The translations under genes and the position numbers were made by a program. DNA of 35,662 nucleotides, taken from positions 1 to 35,662 of the forward strand of contig MGVF01000098.1 in the NCBI GenBank assembly GCA_001800355.1, written 5' to 3'. Below, one piece after another: positions 18,160 to 28,202 of this stretch (within the stretch, counting starts at the first letter, position 1; each line of letters opens with the position of its first letter). The notes beneath the pieces are model-generated. The model ran no database searches. It was not told the DNA's origin and worked only from the letters and a program-made list of their open reading frames with translations. This DNA comes from Elusimicrobia bacterium RIFOXYA2_FULL_50_26. Its GTDB lineage: Bacteria; Elusimicrobiota; Endomicrobiia; Endomicrobiales; XYA2-FULL-47-53.

Positions 18160-19137
18160 ATGAGCGATAACACACATTTCGAACCGCACATAGTTGCCCT
18201 CGGCGGGGGGACGGGCCTTTCCAATCTGTTGAGGGGGTTGAAGAGGTATACATCGAGAATAACGGCCATCGTGGCCGTTACAGACGACGGCGGCAGTTCC
18301 GGCACACTGAGGCGGGAACTTGGGATACTGCCACCCGGCGACATAAGGAATTGCCTCGTAGCCCTTTCAGAAGAAGAAAACCTGATGGCGCAACTGTTCC
18401 AGTACAGGTTCCCATACGCAGGTTCGCTTTCAGGCCATTCGTTCGGTAATCTTTTTTTGACGGCAATGTCGGCGCTGGCCGGCGGTTTTGACACCGGCAT
18501 AGCCCGCGCGGGCGAAGTGCTTGCTATCCGGGGCAGGGTGCTTCCCGTTACCCTGCGTTCCGTAACGCTCCGGGCAAAGCTTGCCAATGGCAGGATTGTC
18601 AGGGGGGAAAGCAATATTTCACGTTCCGATAAACGAATTACGTCCCTGCATATTCATCCTTTTCCGCCGCCGGCCGCTCCCCAGGTGCTGGAGGCAATAG
18701 CGAATGCCGACGCAATAGTGCTGGGGCCGGGTTCTTTATATACTTCAATAATATCCAACCTGCTTGTCGAGGGTGTTGCAGAGGCCATGAATAATAACAA
18801 GGCGCCGAAAATATACGTAGGCAATATAATGACGCAACCTGGCGAGACAAGCAACTATTCGCTGCACGATCACGTCCGTGCTATTGAAAAACACGCCGGC
18901 GGCAGGTTCCTGGATCACGTAATAATAAATTCCGCGCCGATACCCGCCGCCGTTGCCAGGCGTTACGCGCGCAAGGATTCATACCCCGTGGCGGCGGGAC
19001 TTGACGAACGGCTGCGGAAGCTTTCAGTAATTAAGGCGGACGTCATATCAAACTATGAATACGCACGCCACGATTCCGACAAGCTGGCATCCGCAATATT
19101 CCGGTTAATAAACAGGCGACGGAGCGTTGTGCTATGA
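18160..19137 (+). CDS. yvcK: YvcK/CofD-like gluconeogenesis factor
   Basis: The 325-residue protein opens with VALGGGTGLSNLLRGLKRY and AVTDDGGSSGTLRRELG, the signature of the YvcK family. These bind UDP-sugars such as UDP-GlcNAc and are needed for growth on gluconeogenic carbon and for cell shape. The mid-region has DAIVLGPGSLYTSIISNLLV and the family-typical IMTQPGET. I chose the ATG at 18160, four bases after the rapZ stop. A GTG at 18121 would overlap rapZ. The rapZ-yvcK pair is a well-known conserved neighbourhood. Confidence 0.93.
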   Translation: MSDNTHFEPHIVALGGGTGLSNLLRGLKRYTSRITAIVAVTDDGGSSGTLRRELGILPPGDIRNCLVALSEEENLMAQLFQYRFPYAGSLSGHSFGNLFLTAMSALAGGFDTGIARAGEVLAIRGRVLPVTLRSVTLRAKLANGRIVRGESNISRSDKRITSLHIHPFPPPAAPQVLEAIANADAIVLGPGSLYTSIISNLLVEGVAEAMNNNKAPKIYVGNIMTQPGETSNYSLHDHVRAIEKHAGGRFLDHVIINSAPIPAAVARRYARKDSYPVAAGLDERLRKLSVIKADVISNYEYARHDSDKLASAIFRLINRRRSVVL

Positions 19138-19553
19138 TAAATATCTTAATCATCACACACGGGCATCTTGGCGCGGAACTGGTTCGCACGGCCGAAAGCA
19201 TCGTGGGAAGGCAGGAAGGCGTGGCGGTTCTGCCGTTGCAGCAGGAAGACAGCCTTGCAACCATAAGCGCCAGCACTGAAAACATATTGCGCTCTCTCGA
19301 CAGTTGCGACGGCGTGCTGGTATTAACCGACATGCTTGGCGGAACGCCGTGCAATGCTTCCCTGCCGTTCTCGGTAACGCATAATATCGAGATCGTGTCA
19401 GGCATAAATTTGTACATGCTGCTGTCGGCTTTTATGAATCGCCAACGCATGACGCTGGCTGAACTTGCAAAAAAAGTCATGACGGATGCCGCCAAAAACA
19501 TAGCGAATGTCAAGGCGATATTCCTGCAGAAAATGAAACCGAAAGAGGTGTGA
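19134..19553 (+). CDS. PTS EIIA, mannose family
   Basis: The 139-residue EIIA-Man-type protein has its phosphoacceptor His9 in ILIITHGHLG and the VLTDMLGGTPCNA motif near residues 63-75. It passes phosphate from HPr to EIIB. Overlap with yvcK (ATGA) couples it to the regulators upstream. The PTS is complete across 19134-25621 (EIIA, EIIB, EIIC, EIID, HPr, EI), although a GH57 gene splits it. Confidence 0.92.
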   Translation: MINILIITHGHLGAELVRTAESIVGRQEGVAVLPLQQEDSLATISASTENILRSLDSCDGVLVLTDMLGGTPCNASLPFSVTHNIEIVSGINLYMLLSAFMNRQRMTLAELAKKVMTDAAKNIANVKAIFLQKMKPKEV

Positions 19554-19563
19554 GGTAGTCATT

Positions 19564-20094
19564 ATGTCCATCATTCTTGTCAGGATTGACGACCGCCTTA
19601 TTCACGGTCAGATTGTCGAAGGTTGGCTTAAACCGATAAATGCCAATCACATTCTGGTGATCTCGGACGACGTCGCAAGAGACCGCATGCAGCAGATATT
19701 GCTGGGCATGGCCGTGCCGAAGGGCGTTAAATTTACAAGCCTGTCCGTAGACGAAGGCTCAAAAAAAATAAATGACGGGTTTTTTAACAAGGACCGCGTA
19801 TTGCTGCTGGTTCCCGGCCCCGAACCGTTGCTGCGCCTGCTGCGGCTGGGAGTAAAATTCGAATCCGTCAACGTAGGTGGCATGCATTACGGCCCCGGGA
19901 AGAAACAGATACTGCGCACCTTATGCGTGGATAAGGACGACATTGATACGCTTATGGAAATCGGAAAACAGGGCGTGGAACTTGAGGGGCGCGTATTGCC
20001 CGACGACGAACGCATAAATATCATGGAAGTTATAGGACGTGAGACACAACCGCCGGCAGCCGGCGATGATGTCAATAAGGAAGCCAATGAATAA
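19564..20094 (+). CDS. PTS EIIB, mannose/fructose/sorbose family
   Basis: The 176-residue EIIB has phosphoacceptor His14 in RIDDRLIHGQIVEGW, the hallmark of this family. It also has the VNVGGMHYGPGKKQIL segment that closes the domain. It would take phosphate from the upstream EIIA and pass it to a sugar moved by EIIC/EIID. The C-terminal tail of about 18 residues after VIGRE is polar and variable. Substrate is not readable. EIIB and EIIC are separated by the GH57 gene, an unusual order. Confidence 0.92.
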   Translation: MSIILVRIDDRLIHGQIVEGWLKPINANHILVISDDVARDRMQQILLGMAVPKGVKFTSLSVDEGSKKINDGFFNKDRVLLLVPGPEPLLRLLRLGVKFESVNVGGMHYGPGKKQILRTLCVDKDDIDTLMEIGKQGVELEGRVLPDDERINIMEVIGRETQPPAAGDDVNKEANE

Positions 20095-22168
20095 ACTATA
20101 CTTTTTATTCGGCATTCATAATCATCAGCCTGTCGGCAACTTTCCCGAGGTTTTCGAGAAAGCTTACAACGACGCGTACCTGCCGTTTCTCCAGGCAATG
20201 AACAGGCACCCCAAATGCAAATGGTCGCTGCATTGCAGCGGGGTACTGTGGGATTTTATCGTCGAGAAACATCCCGAGTATTGCGATATTGTAATGGAAA
20301 TGGCCGCGCGCGGGCAGGTGGAGCTTCTTACGGGCGGCTATTATGAACCTATAATTACAAGCATACCGGACGCGGACAAAAAAGGCCAGATAGAAAAACT
20401 TACATCCTTTCTTCGCAGCCGGTTCAACGTTGAGGCAAAGGGCATGTGGCTTGCCGAGCGTATATGGGAACCGCATATAGCAAAAATTCTTTCCGAATCC
20501 GGCGTAAAGTATACGATAGTGGACGACGCTCATTTCGCCGCCGCCGGCAGGGATGTTGAAAAATTGCGCGGCTATTACATAACCGAAGAACAGGGAACGG
20601 CACTTTCAATTTTTCCCATAAGCCAGCGGCTGCGCTACGCGATACCGTTTGAACCCGTTGAGAGAACTATCGAGTACATGGCCTCATGGGCGAAGGAAAC
20701 GCCGAATGCCGCCATGGTAATGGCTGACGACGGGGAAAAATTCGGCCTGTGGCCGGAAACTTTCAAGCACGTATACCAGGACGGATGGCTGGACAGGTTT
20801 CTTGACACTATTGAACGCAACGGTGAATGGATTGAAACCATGACTTTTTCGGAATACCGCGACAGGTTCCCCGCGCTGGGCAGGGTGTATATACCGGCAG
20901 CATCCTATTTTGAAATGTCTGAATGGTCGCTGCCGTCCGCCGCGCAGGAAGATTTTGAAGCGATCGTGAAGGAGTTCTCGGGGCGTCCGGACGTAAAGCG
21001 TTTCCTGAGGGGCGGGTTCTGGCGTAATTTTCTTACCAAGTACGCCGAATCCAATAACATGCATAAGAAGATGCTCTATGTCAGCGATAAACTCGCACGG
21101 GCGCTTAATAAAGCCACCCCGAAGGCAAAAAAGGCCGTCCAGCGCGCCGCCGCTGTCAAACTGCAAAAAGCGACTGATGCATTGTATGCGGGACAGTGCA
21201 ATTGCGCCTACTGGCACGGCGTATTCGGCGGCTTGTACCTGCCGCACCTCAGAACAGCCGTTTACCACGAGCTTATAAAAGCCGAATCCGCCCTTGGCGC
21301 CCACTCATCGGCATGGAACAGTTTTGACTTCGACAAGGATGGAAACGATGAATTTATTTATGAAAGCGATAAACAGAACCTCTACGTTTCGCCGTCCGGC
21401 GGCGGTTCTATTTTCGAATGGGACATTGTTCCGCTGAAATTGAACATCCTTAACGTTTTAACCCGGCGCCCGGAGGCTTATCACAAGCGCCTGCGCGAAT
21501 TTCTCTCTAATCCCGGCAACAACAATTCGGGAATTAAAACCATTCATGATATTGTAAAAGTAAAGGAAGACAACCTCGACAAGAGCCTTCATTTCGACTG
21601 GTACCGGCGCGCATCGCTGCTGGATCATTTCCTTCACCCGGACACCACGTTCGATAATTTCCGCACAAACCAGTACGGCGAGCAGGGTGATTTCATACTC
21701 GGCTCATACGTGGCGGAGACAGGAAACGAGGGGCTTACCCTGCGGCGGCAGGGATCTATATGGAACGGCAATGCGGCAACTCGCATAGAAGTAAGCAAAA
21801 CCATAATGCCTTACGACGGCGGAATAAAAGTGCGCTACTCGATAAAAAATCCCGGGGAACACCCGGCAACTTTTCTGTTCGCGCCGGAATTTAATTTTGC
21901 GTTTTCCTGTCCGGCCGGCGATGACAACGGCGCCTTTTCCGCAGTAACGGAATGGGTTCGCAAGGATAACCATGCCGGCCTTGAGCTGAGGATGAAATTT
22001 CATTCCCCGGCTGATTTGTGGGTGCATCCGCTTGAAACCGTGTCGCTTTCGGAAGGCGGGTTTGAAAAAACCTGCCAGGGAACGGTTCTCCTTGCGCTTT
22101 ACCGTCTCACCCTTGCCGCCGGCGCTTCGGAGACAATTGCTATTGACGCGGCAACAAAAATTTTATGA
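20087..22168 (+). CDS. GH57 4-alpha-glucanotransferase / amylase-like enzyme
   Basis: The 693-residue protein starts with the GH57 motif LFGIHNHQPVGN. It has the nucleophile region WLAERIWEP with Glu124, and MADDGEKFG with Asp214 or Asp215 as the likely acid/base. These positions correspond to Glu123 and Asp214 of the Thermococcus litoralis 4-alpha-glucanotransferase. The C-terminal half (from about residue 400) has the beta-rich pattern of the companion domains (DUF1925/DUF1926). No signal peptide is seen, so it should act in the cytoplasm on glycogen or maltodextrins. The ATG at 20087 has AAGGAA upstream and lies within the end of the EIIB gene. It overlaps EIIC by four bases. Confidence 0.9.
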   Translation: MNKLYFLFGIHNHQPVGNFPEVFEKAYNDAYLPFLQAMNRHPKCKWSLHCSGVLWDFIVEKHPEYCDIVMEMAARGQVELLTGGYYEPIITSIPDADKKGQIEKLTSFLRSRFNVEAKGMWLAERIWEPHIAKILSESGVKYTIVDDAHFAAAGRDVEKLRGYYITEEQGTALSIFPISQRLRYAIPFEPVERTIEYMASWAKETPNAAMVMADDGEKFGLWPETFKHVYQDGWLDRFLDTIERNGEWIETMTFSEYRDRFPALGRVYIPAASYFEMSEWSLPSAAQEDFEAIVKEFSGRPDVKRFLRGGFWRNFLTKYAESNNMHKKMLYVSDKLARALNKATPKAKKAVQRAAAVKLQKATDALYAGQCNCAYWHGVFGGLYLPHLRTAVYHELIKAESALGAHSSAWNSFDFDKDGNDEFIYESDKQNLYVSPSGGGSIFEWDIVPLKLNILNVLTRRPEAYHKRLREFLSNPGNNNSGIKTIHDIVKVKEDNLDKSLHFDWYRRASLLDHFLHPDTTFDNFRTNQYGEQGDFILGSYVAETGNEGLTLRRQGSIWNGNAATRIEVSKTIMPYDGGIKVRYSIKNPGEHPATFLFAPEFNFAFSCPAGDDNGAFSAVTEWVRKDNHAGLELRMKFHSPADLWVHPLETVSLSEGGFEKTCQGTVLLALYRLTLAAGASETIAIDAATKIL

Positions 22169-22797
22169 CTGAAATCATTCTCCTCTCGCTGCTCGCGGCG
22201 GTGATAAGCCTTGATGTTACGGCCTTCGGGCAGTTCATGATTTCCCGCCCCATAGTATGCGGCCCTTTGTTCGGGTACATAATGGGAGACATAAAAGCGG
22301 GGCTATGGCTGGGCATGATAATCGAATTGTTCTGGAGCGGTGAAATACCAATGGGCGCCGCCATACCGGCAGACACTACGACTGTTACAATACTCGCGAT
22401 TGCATGGAGCCTGTTTTCGCTGCCAGGGCAGAAAAGCGCGCTGGTTTTATCCACCGCGCTTGCCATACCTGCCGGCATACTGTTCAGGCAGGGGGACATA
22501 CTGTTACGTTCATACAACGTCCGGCTTGTTCATTGGGTTGAAAAAGGCGTAAAAGAGGGCAATGAGAGCCGTATTGCAGCCGGCGTTTATATCGGGCTGG
22601 CCTTGTTTTTTTTAAAGGCGCTCGTGTTTTTCATTTTTCTTATTATGGCTGGCCAGTGGGCGCTGCCGCAGGCGCACGCACTGTTGCCGGCATCATTTAT
22701 TTCAGGCCTTGAATTGTGCTGGAAACTGCTGCCTATAGCGGGTTGCGGCATGATTTTCCTGAATCTGAGGAAATCCAAATTCCCATGCTTCAAATGA
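22165..22797 (+). CDS. PTS EIIC, mannose family
   Basis: The 210-residue polytopic protein shows the EIIC-Man pattern: an N-terminal membrane segment, RPIVCGPLFGYIMGDIKAGLW, and IELFWSGEIPMGAAIPAD. It is shorter than typical transport EIIC proteins (about 250-265 residues), as can occur in mannose-type systems of deltaproteobacterial-type operons. Whether it transports or mainly signals is unclear. The ATG overlaps the GH57 stop. Confidence 0.85.
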   Translation: MTEIILLSLLAAVISLDVTAFGQFMISRPIVCGPLFGYIMGDIKAGLWLGMIIELFWSGEIPMGAAIPADTTTVTILAIAWSLFSLPGQKSALVLSTALAIPAGILFRQGDILLRSYNVRLVHWVEKGVKEGNESRIAAGVYIGLALFFLKALVFFIFLIMAGQWALPQAHALLPASFISGLELCWKLLPIAGCGMIFLNLRKSKFPCFK

Positions 22798-23558
22798 AAC
22801 GGATATTATTCCAGTCAACTTTCTGGCGTTCATTTTTTATCCAGTCAACCTGGAACTTTGAACGCATGCAAAACGTCGGGTTTGTTTTTTCGCTGCTTCC
22901 GTTCTTTCGCAAGCTCTATCCGTACAAAAACGAACGCCGCCACGCGCTGCTGCGCCACATGGGCTTTTTTAATACGCATCCCTACATGGTAAGCATAATC
23001 CTGGGCATTGTCGCATCAATGGAAAATGATATCGTTGAAAAAAAATCAAGCGACTATACCGAAATGGACACCCTTAAAACCAACATGGCAGGCCCGCTTG
23101 CCGCGATAGGCGACACGTTTTTCTGGGCTACATGGCGGCCGTTTACGGCATTGCTGGCCGCAAGCCTGATTTTTTTCTTCTATCATTCCGAAACGTTTCG
23201 CGGCACGTGGCTTGCGCCGCTGTTTTTCCTGGTTTCGTTTAACCTGGTGCATCTTTCGTTCCGCTACTGGAGCCTGAGGCTAAGCTATCACCTGCGCGCA
23301 CGGATGATTCGCATAATAGCGGGGCTTGAGTTCCAGAAAGCGATAGATATAGTGCAGTTCGCCGGGCTTATAGTGCTTGCCGTCATAGTATTGTTTTACA
23401 CGTTGGGGTTCGGCCACTCATTATACGAACGCGCGTTATTCGTAGTATTTTTTTTAGCGACTGTTTTACTGGGATGCCTCAGGATACCGGCGTCCGTAAT
23501 GTTTTACATAATTATTCTTTCGGGCATGGCAATCACCTGGCTGCACGGAAAGATCTAA
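22785..23558 (+). CDS. PTS EIID, mannose family
   Basis: The 257-residue protein has the EIID signature FWRSFFIQSTWNFERMQNVG near the start and the GPLAAIGDTFFWATWRP motif near residue 104. Several C-terminal membrane segments follow. It partners EIIC to form the sugar-permeation unit. It is slightly short for the family. The ATG at 22785 overlaps EIIC by 13 bases. An ATG at 22794 is equally possible (254 residues). GAGG about 14 bases upstream of the first is only moderately placed. Confidence 0.88.
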   Translation: MLQMKRILFQSTFWRSFFIQSTWNFERMQNVGFVFSLLPFFRKLYPYKNERRHALLRHMGFFNTHPYMVSIILGIVASMENDIVEKKSSDYTEMDTLKTNMAGPLAAIGDTFFWATWRPFTALLAASLIFFFYHSETFRGTWLAPLFFLVSFNLVHLSFRYWSLRLSYHLRARMIRIIAGLEFQKAIDIVQFAGLIVLAVIVLFYTLGFGHSLYERALFVVFFLATVLLGCLRIPASVMFYIIILSGMAITWLHGKI

Positions 23559-23573
23559 CGAGGAAAGACTACA

Positions 23574-23840
23574 ATGCAAGAGAGAACTGCTCTGGTAAGG
23601 AACAAACTCGGGTTACATGCGCGGCCCGCGGCGCTTATGGTGCAGGCCGCGGCACGCTTTAAATCCCGCATAAAAATACTCAAAGACGACCAGGAAGTTG
23701 ACGGGAAAAGCATTATGGGGCTGATGACGCTTGCCGCGGCGCATGGCGCGAATGTCCGCATAATGGCGGAAGGTGACGACGAGATTGATGCCGCGAATGC
23801 CATAGTCGCCCTGTTCGAAACAGGATTTGGAGAAGAGTAA
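23574..23840 (+). CDS. ptsH: HPr phosphocarrier protein
   Basis: The 88-residue HPr has His15 in LGLHARPAA for EI-dependent phosphorylation and Ser46 in GKSIMGLMTLAA for HprK. Both regulatory sites are present, so this HPr can be a substrate of the HprK encoded at 16198. GAGGAAAG precedes the ATG. It sits between EIID and EI. Confidence 0.97.
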   Translation: MQERTALVRNKLGLHARPAALMVQAAARFKSRIKILKDDQEVDGKSIMGLMTLAAAHGANVRIMAEGDDEIDAANAIVALFETGFGEE

Positions 23841-23869
23841 TGTCTTTATTGATGAAGGGGGATTTATAA

Positions 23870-25621
23870 ATGCCTGACAGAAAAACGCTTATATTGCAGG
23901 GTATTGCGGCTTCGCCCGGTATTGTAATCGGCAAGGCGTTCCTGATGGAAGACGAGGAGCTATGCCTCGTTCAAAAAGAAATATCGAAGGAAGACGCCAA
24001 AAAAGAGGTAATACGGTTCCGTGAAGCTATTTCAAAAACCCGCGCGGAGATGATTGCAACGCAGGAAAAAATATATAAAACTCTCGGCAAGGAATATGCC
24101 CGCCTTTCGGACGCATACCTGCTGATTCTTGAAGATCCGTTAATAACAAGGGACGTGATAAAGAAAATCGCGGAAGGCGTCAACGCCGAATACGCGCTGT
24201 TCCGTATCCTTGAAAAAGTTATCCATTCCTTCGAGATGATAGACGACGAGTATTTCCGCGAGCGCAAGCACGATATACAGGATGTCGGAAAAAAGATCCT
24301 GCGTCACCTCCTGGGCAAAGAACGCCGCGTACTGGCGGACATTACCTCGGAATCGGTAATAGTTGCGCACAACCTTACGCCGGCAGACACGATATCCATG
24401 CGTGAAAACCTGGTCAAAGGTTTTACCACGGATATAGGCGGGCGCACGTCCCACACCGCTATCGTGGCACAGGGTCTGGAGATACCGGCCGTAGTGGGGT
24501 TGCGCAACATAACAGGCCAGGCAAGGGAAGGCGACGTAATAATCGTTGACGGTAACCAGGGGATAGTAATAGTAAATCCCACAGCCGAAATGCTTGAAAA
24601 TTACCGGCGCGAGCAGGAGATCCAGCTGGCGCAGATACGCGAGCTTGAAAAGTTGCGCGATCTGCCCGCGCAGACAACGGACAGCCATCGCGTTACGATA
24701 GCCGCCAACATTGATAACCCCGAGGAAGTCAAATCCGTGCTCAGCCACGGGGCGGAAGGCATAGGCCTTTACCGCACGGAATTTTTGTATTTTAACCGCT
24801 CGACACTTCCGACGGAAGACGAGCATTACGAGAACTACCGTCGCGTAGCACAGAAGATGCTGCCCTACAGCGTCATAATCCGCACCATAGACCTGGGCGG
24901 GGACAAGTTATCCCACCTGGGACTCGAGGGAATAACTGTTGAGAATAACCCGTTTCTGGGTTTACGCGCCATAAGGCTTTGCCTGAAATATCCCTCTATA
25001 TTTAAAACGCAGCTCCGCGGCATTCTGCGCGCCTCGGCCGAGGGAAGAATACGCCTTATGTACCCGATGATATCCGGCATATACGAATTGCGCGCCGCCA
25101 ACAAAATACTGGAAGAGACAAAGGATGAATTGCGGCGCGAGGGCAAAAAGTTCGATGAAAACATAGAGGTTGGCGCCATGATCGAGGTGCCGTCCGCGGC
25201 GTTGACGGCGGATCTCATAGCCAGGGAAGCCGATTTCCTTTCAATAGGCACAAACGATCTTATCCAGTACACGCTTGCCGTTGACCGCGTGAACGAAAAT
25301 GTCGCGTCCCTGTACGAGCCTCTGCATCTTGCGATTTTGCGGCTTCTAAAAACCGTAGTTGATGCCAGCCACAATGCCGGCAAATGGGTGGGAATGTGCG
25401 GTGAAATGGCCGCGGACACCAACTTTACAATGGTTCTCGTCGGGATAGGTTTAAATGAATTCAGCGTTTCTCCGGCGCAGGTGCCTAAGATAAAGAAAAT
25501 TATACGAAACATCTCGCTTTTGGAAGCGAAAGCGCTTGTTACTGAAATACTAAACTCCACGGAACGCGAGGTTATCATCCAGAAAATCAAGCGCCGCGAG
25601 TTCAAAGGAACTAATATATAA
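23870..25621 (+). CDS. ptsI: PTS enzyme I (phosphoenolpyruvate-protein phosphotransferase)
   Basis: EI takes phosphate from phosphoenolpyruvate onto His195 in [11 protein letters not shown] and passes it to HPr. The 583-residue protein has an N-terminal swivelling and HPr-binding part (residues 1-230). A C-terminal PEP-binding barrel follows, with [11 protein letters not shown], the EVPSAAL motif and the conserved Cys in [14 protein letters not shown] site lies before the ATG. A full soluble PTS is thus encoded here. Confidence 0.96.
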   Translation: MPDRKTLILQGIAASPGIVIGKAFLMEDEELCLVQKEISKEDAKKEVIRFREAISKTRAEMIATQEKIYKTLGKEYARLSDAYLLILEDPLITRDVIKKIAEGVNAEYALFRILEKVIHSFEMIDDEYFRERKHDIQDVGKKILRHLLGKERRVLADITSESVIVAHNLTPADTISMRENLVKGFTTDIGGRTSHTAIVAQGLEIPAVVGLRNITGQAREGDVIIVDGNQGIVIVNPTAEMLENYRREQEIQLAQIRELEKLRDLPAQTTDSHRVTIAANIDNPEEVKSVLSHGAEGIGLYRTEFLYFNRSTLPTEDEHYENYRRVAQKMLPYSVIIRTIDLGGDKLSHLGLEGITVENNPFLGLRAIRLCLKYPSIFKTQLRGILRASAEGRIRLMYPMISGIYELRAANKILEETKDELRREGKKFDENIEVGAMIEVPSAALTADLIAREADFLSIGTNDLIQYTLAVDRVNENVASLYEPLHLAILRLLKTVVDASHNAGKWVGMCGEMAADTNFTMVLVGIGLNEFSVSPAQVPKIKKIIRNISLLEAKALVTEILNSTEREVIIQKIKRREFKGTNI

Positions 25622-25623
25622 CA

Positions 25624-27408
25624 ATGGAAATACGCAATTTTTGTATCATTGCCCACATAGACCACGGTAAAAGCACCCTGGCCGACCGCCTGCTTGAATA
25701 CACCGGCACAATATCGCGGCGCGAGATGAAAGACCAGATTCTTGACGGCATGGATCTGGAGCGCGAACGCGGCATCACCATCAAGGCCAAAGCCATCCGC
25801 ATGAATTACCGCGACGAGAACGGCACGGATTACATATTAAATCTTATTGACACGCCCGGCCACGTAGACTTCACTTACGAGGTTTCCCGCGCGCTGGCGG
25901 CCTGCGAGGGCGCGTTGCTGATAGTTGACGCATCCCAGGGAGTTGAAGCCCAGACGCTGGCCAACACGTTTCTGGCGCGCCAGGCCAAACTGAAAATAAT
26001 ACCAGTCATAAACAAAATCGACCTGCCTACAGCCAACATAGAGGAAACCTACGAACAGATTCATGAAGGGCTCGAGATTTACGATGAACCGATCCTTGTA
26101 AGCGCCAAGGCAGGCAAAGGCATACCGGACGTCATAAAAGCCATTATCGAACATGTGCCGCCGCCTTCACAGAAGAAGGATGAGCCTCTTGCAGCGCTGG
26201 TATTCGATTCGTTTTACGACCCATACAGGGGCGCGATAGTTCTCGTCCGGGTAATTGACGGCGTGGTCCGCCCCAAAATGAAGCTGAAACTCGTATTCTC
26301 AGGCACCGTGTACGAGGCAATAGAGGTCGGCTACATGAAACTCAAAACCATGCCGTCGGACTATATTTCCGCCGGAGAAGTGGGTTATATCGTGGCCGGC
26401 ATAAAGGATATCCACGATATTAAAATCGGCGACACCATTACCGAGGCGGGACGCCCCACCACGAAACCCCATCCCGGTTACCGTGAGATAAAACCGTTCG
26501 TTTTCGCCGGACTTTATCCTGTCAATTCATCGGATTACGATGCGCTGAAAACCGCGCTTGAGAAACTGCACCTTTCCGATTCGTCGCTGTTCTATGGGCC
26601 GGAAACGTCCACGGCGCTGGGCTTCGGTTTCCGGTGCGGTTTCCTGGGATCGCTTCATCTTGAAATAGTCAAGGAACGGCTGGAGCGCGAATTCGGGCTT
26701 AACCTGCTTATTACCGCGCCCAACGTTATATACCATGTTACCACGGCAAAAGGGGTTTCCGTGATAGACAACCCGGCAAAGTTCCCGCCTTACGGCGATA
26801 TACTTGAGATAAATGAACCCTATGTCGCTGCCACGATAATCTGCCCGTCGGACTACCTCGGGCAAATACTTGAGCTGTGCCAGAAACGCCGCGGAACGCA
26901 GACGCACCTGCGCTATATAGACACAAAACGCGTCGTCATTAAATACGAGCTGCCGCTTGCCGAAATAATAGTAGGTTTTTATGATGCGCTCAAATCTGTT
27001 TCGAAGGGGTACGCCTCGTTCGATTACGAGCATATCGGCAGCCGCCCCGGCGATCTTGTCCGGCTTGAGATACTTGTAAACCAGGAAATGGTTGATGCGT
27101 TTTCCCTGATAGTTCACAGGGATAAGGCCTCGGCCGCAGCCCACATGCTTGCCGAGAAACTGCGCGGCATAATTCCCAGGCAGATGTTCGAAATACCGAT
27201 ACAGGCGCGCATCAACAACAAGATAATAGTGCGCGAAAACATTCACGCCCTGCGCAAAGACGTGCTTGCCAAATGCTACGGCGGCGACATAACGCGCAAA
27301 CGCAAGCTTCTGGAAAAACAGAAAGAGGGAAAAAAGAAAATGCGCCAGTTCGGAAAAGTCGAAATCCCTCCCGAGGCATTTATAGCCGTACTTAAAATAA
27401 GCGAATAA
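25624..27408 (+). CDS. lepA: Elongation factor 4 (LepA)
   Basis: The 594-residue translational GTPase has the P-loop [36 protein letters not shown] and NKIDLP motifs. LepA-type C-terminal domains end in [16 protein letters not shown]. LepA acts on ribosomes, with proposed roles in back-translocation and 30S assembly. The ATG follows the ptsI stop by two bases. The lepA-lepB order seen here is common in bacteria. Confidence 0.97.
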   Translation: MEIRNFCIIAHIDHGKSTLADRLLEYTGTISRREMKDQILDGMDLERERGITIKAKAIRMNYRDENGTDYILNLIDTPGHVDFTYEVSRALAACEGALLIVDASQGVEAQTLANTFLARQAKLKIIPVINKIDLPTANIEETYEQIHEGLEIYDEPILVSAKAGKGIPDVIKAIIEHVPPPSQKKDEPLAALVFDSFYDPYRGAIVLVRVIDGVVRPKMKLKLVFSGTVYEAIEVGYMKLKTMPSDYISAGEVGYIVAGIKDIHDIKIGDTITEAGRPTTKPHPGYREIKPFVFAGLYPVNSSDYDALKTALEKLHLSDSSLFYGPETSTALGFGFRCGFLGSLHLEIVKERLEREFGLNLLITAPNVIYHVTTAKGVSVIDNPAKFPPYGDILEINEPYVAATIICPSDYLGQILELCQKRRGTQTHLRYIDTKRVVIKYELPLAEIIVGFYDALKSVSKGYASFDYEHIGSRPGDLVRLEILVNQEMVDAFSLIVHRDKASAAAHMLAEKLRGIIPRQMFEIPIQARINNKIIVRENIHALRKDVLAKCYGGDITRKRKLLEKQKEGKKKMRQFGKVEIPPEAFIAVLKISE

Positions 27409-27421
27409 AAGGATACTCTCA

Positions 27422-28195
27422 ATGGAATTCAAACTGCTGATCGCCGGCATCGCGCTGTTCTTTTTATCACTCCTCATGAAACGTTGGCGCCCCACCGACA
27501 CCTCGACGCGCGGGAAGAAAATTTACAACGAAATATACGAATGGGTGGAAACGGGCTGGTCTGCCGTGCTTCTGGCCGCATTCCTGATGTATTTCTTTAT
27601 CCAGGCCTTTAAAATACCGTCGGGAAGCATGCGCTCCACACTGCTTGAAGGCGACCACCTGTTCGTCAACAAATTCGTATACGGCTTTCATATGCCGCTT
27701 TCAGGCGGCGTGCGTAAATGGCCGCTGCGCAAAGTGCAGCGCGGCGACATAATAATTTTCCAATGCCCGCCCGAGGGGCTGTCTCTTACCGAACGCGAGA
27801 AAAAAATCAAAAAGGATTTTATTAAACGTTGCGCGGCGGTAGGGGGAGATATGGTGCAGATTAAGGACAAGCAATTGATAGTAAACGGCACGCCGGTAAA
27901 CGAACCCTATGCCCAGTTCGTGGACGAAAACGTTTATCCGCCGCTGCAATTTTTCTCATCTTCGGAACAGTACCAGCGCTCATGGGAAAGCGGCAAATTC
28001 GCAAACCTTTCCCCGGATATGATACGCGACAATTTCGGGCCGATAATAGTGCCGCCCGGCCATTATTTCGCGCTTGGAGACAACCGCGACCGTTCGTTTG
28101 ACTCGCGCTTCTGGGGCCCGGTGCCGGACAACCTTCTCAAAGGCCGCGCGCTGCTTTTGTATTGGCCACTTTCACGCTTTCGCATAATCCGCTAA
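27422..28195 (+). CDS. lepB: Signal peptidase I
   Basis: Signal peptidase I cleaves signal peptides on the periplasmic side of the inner membrane. The 257-residue protein has an N-terminal membrane segment, a second segment near residues 46-61, and the nucleophile Ser69 in PSGSM. The general base is Lys135 in KRCAAVGGD, and the late motif is GDNRDRSFDSR. An AAGGATA site precedes the ATG. The protein would process the signal peptides predicted in LptA and the DUF3108 protein. Confidence 0.95.
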   Translation: MEFKLLIAGIALFFLSLLMKRWRPTDTSTRGKKIYNEIYEWVETGWSAVLLAAFLMYFFIQAFKIPSGSMRSTLLEGDHLFVNKFVYGFHMPLSGGVRKWPLRKVQRGDIIIFQCPPEGLSLTEREKKIKKDFIKRCAAVGGDMVQIKDKQLIVNGTPVNEPYAQFVDENVYPPLQFFSSSEQYQRSWESGKFANLSPDMIRDNFGPIIVPPGHYFALGDNRDRSFDSRFWGPVPDNLLKGRALLLYWPLSRFRIIR

Positions 28196-28202
28196 CGTTA
28201 CG

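Noticed and set aside
26527-27501. 324-codon minus-strand ORF opposite lepA
   Set aside because: It is the antisense of a strongly conserved gene. Its sequence has no recognisable motifs and it has no ribosome site.
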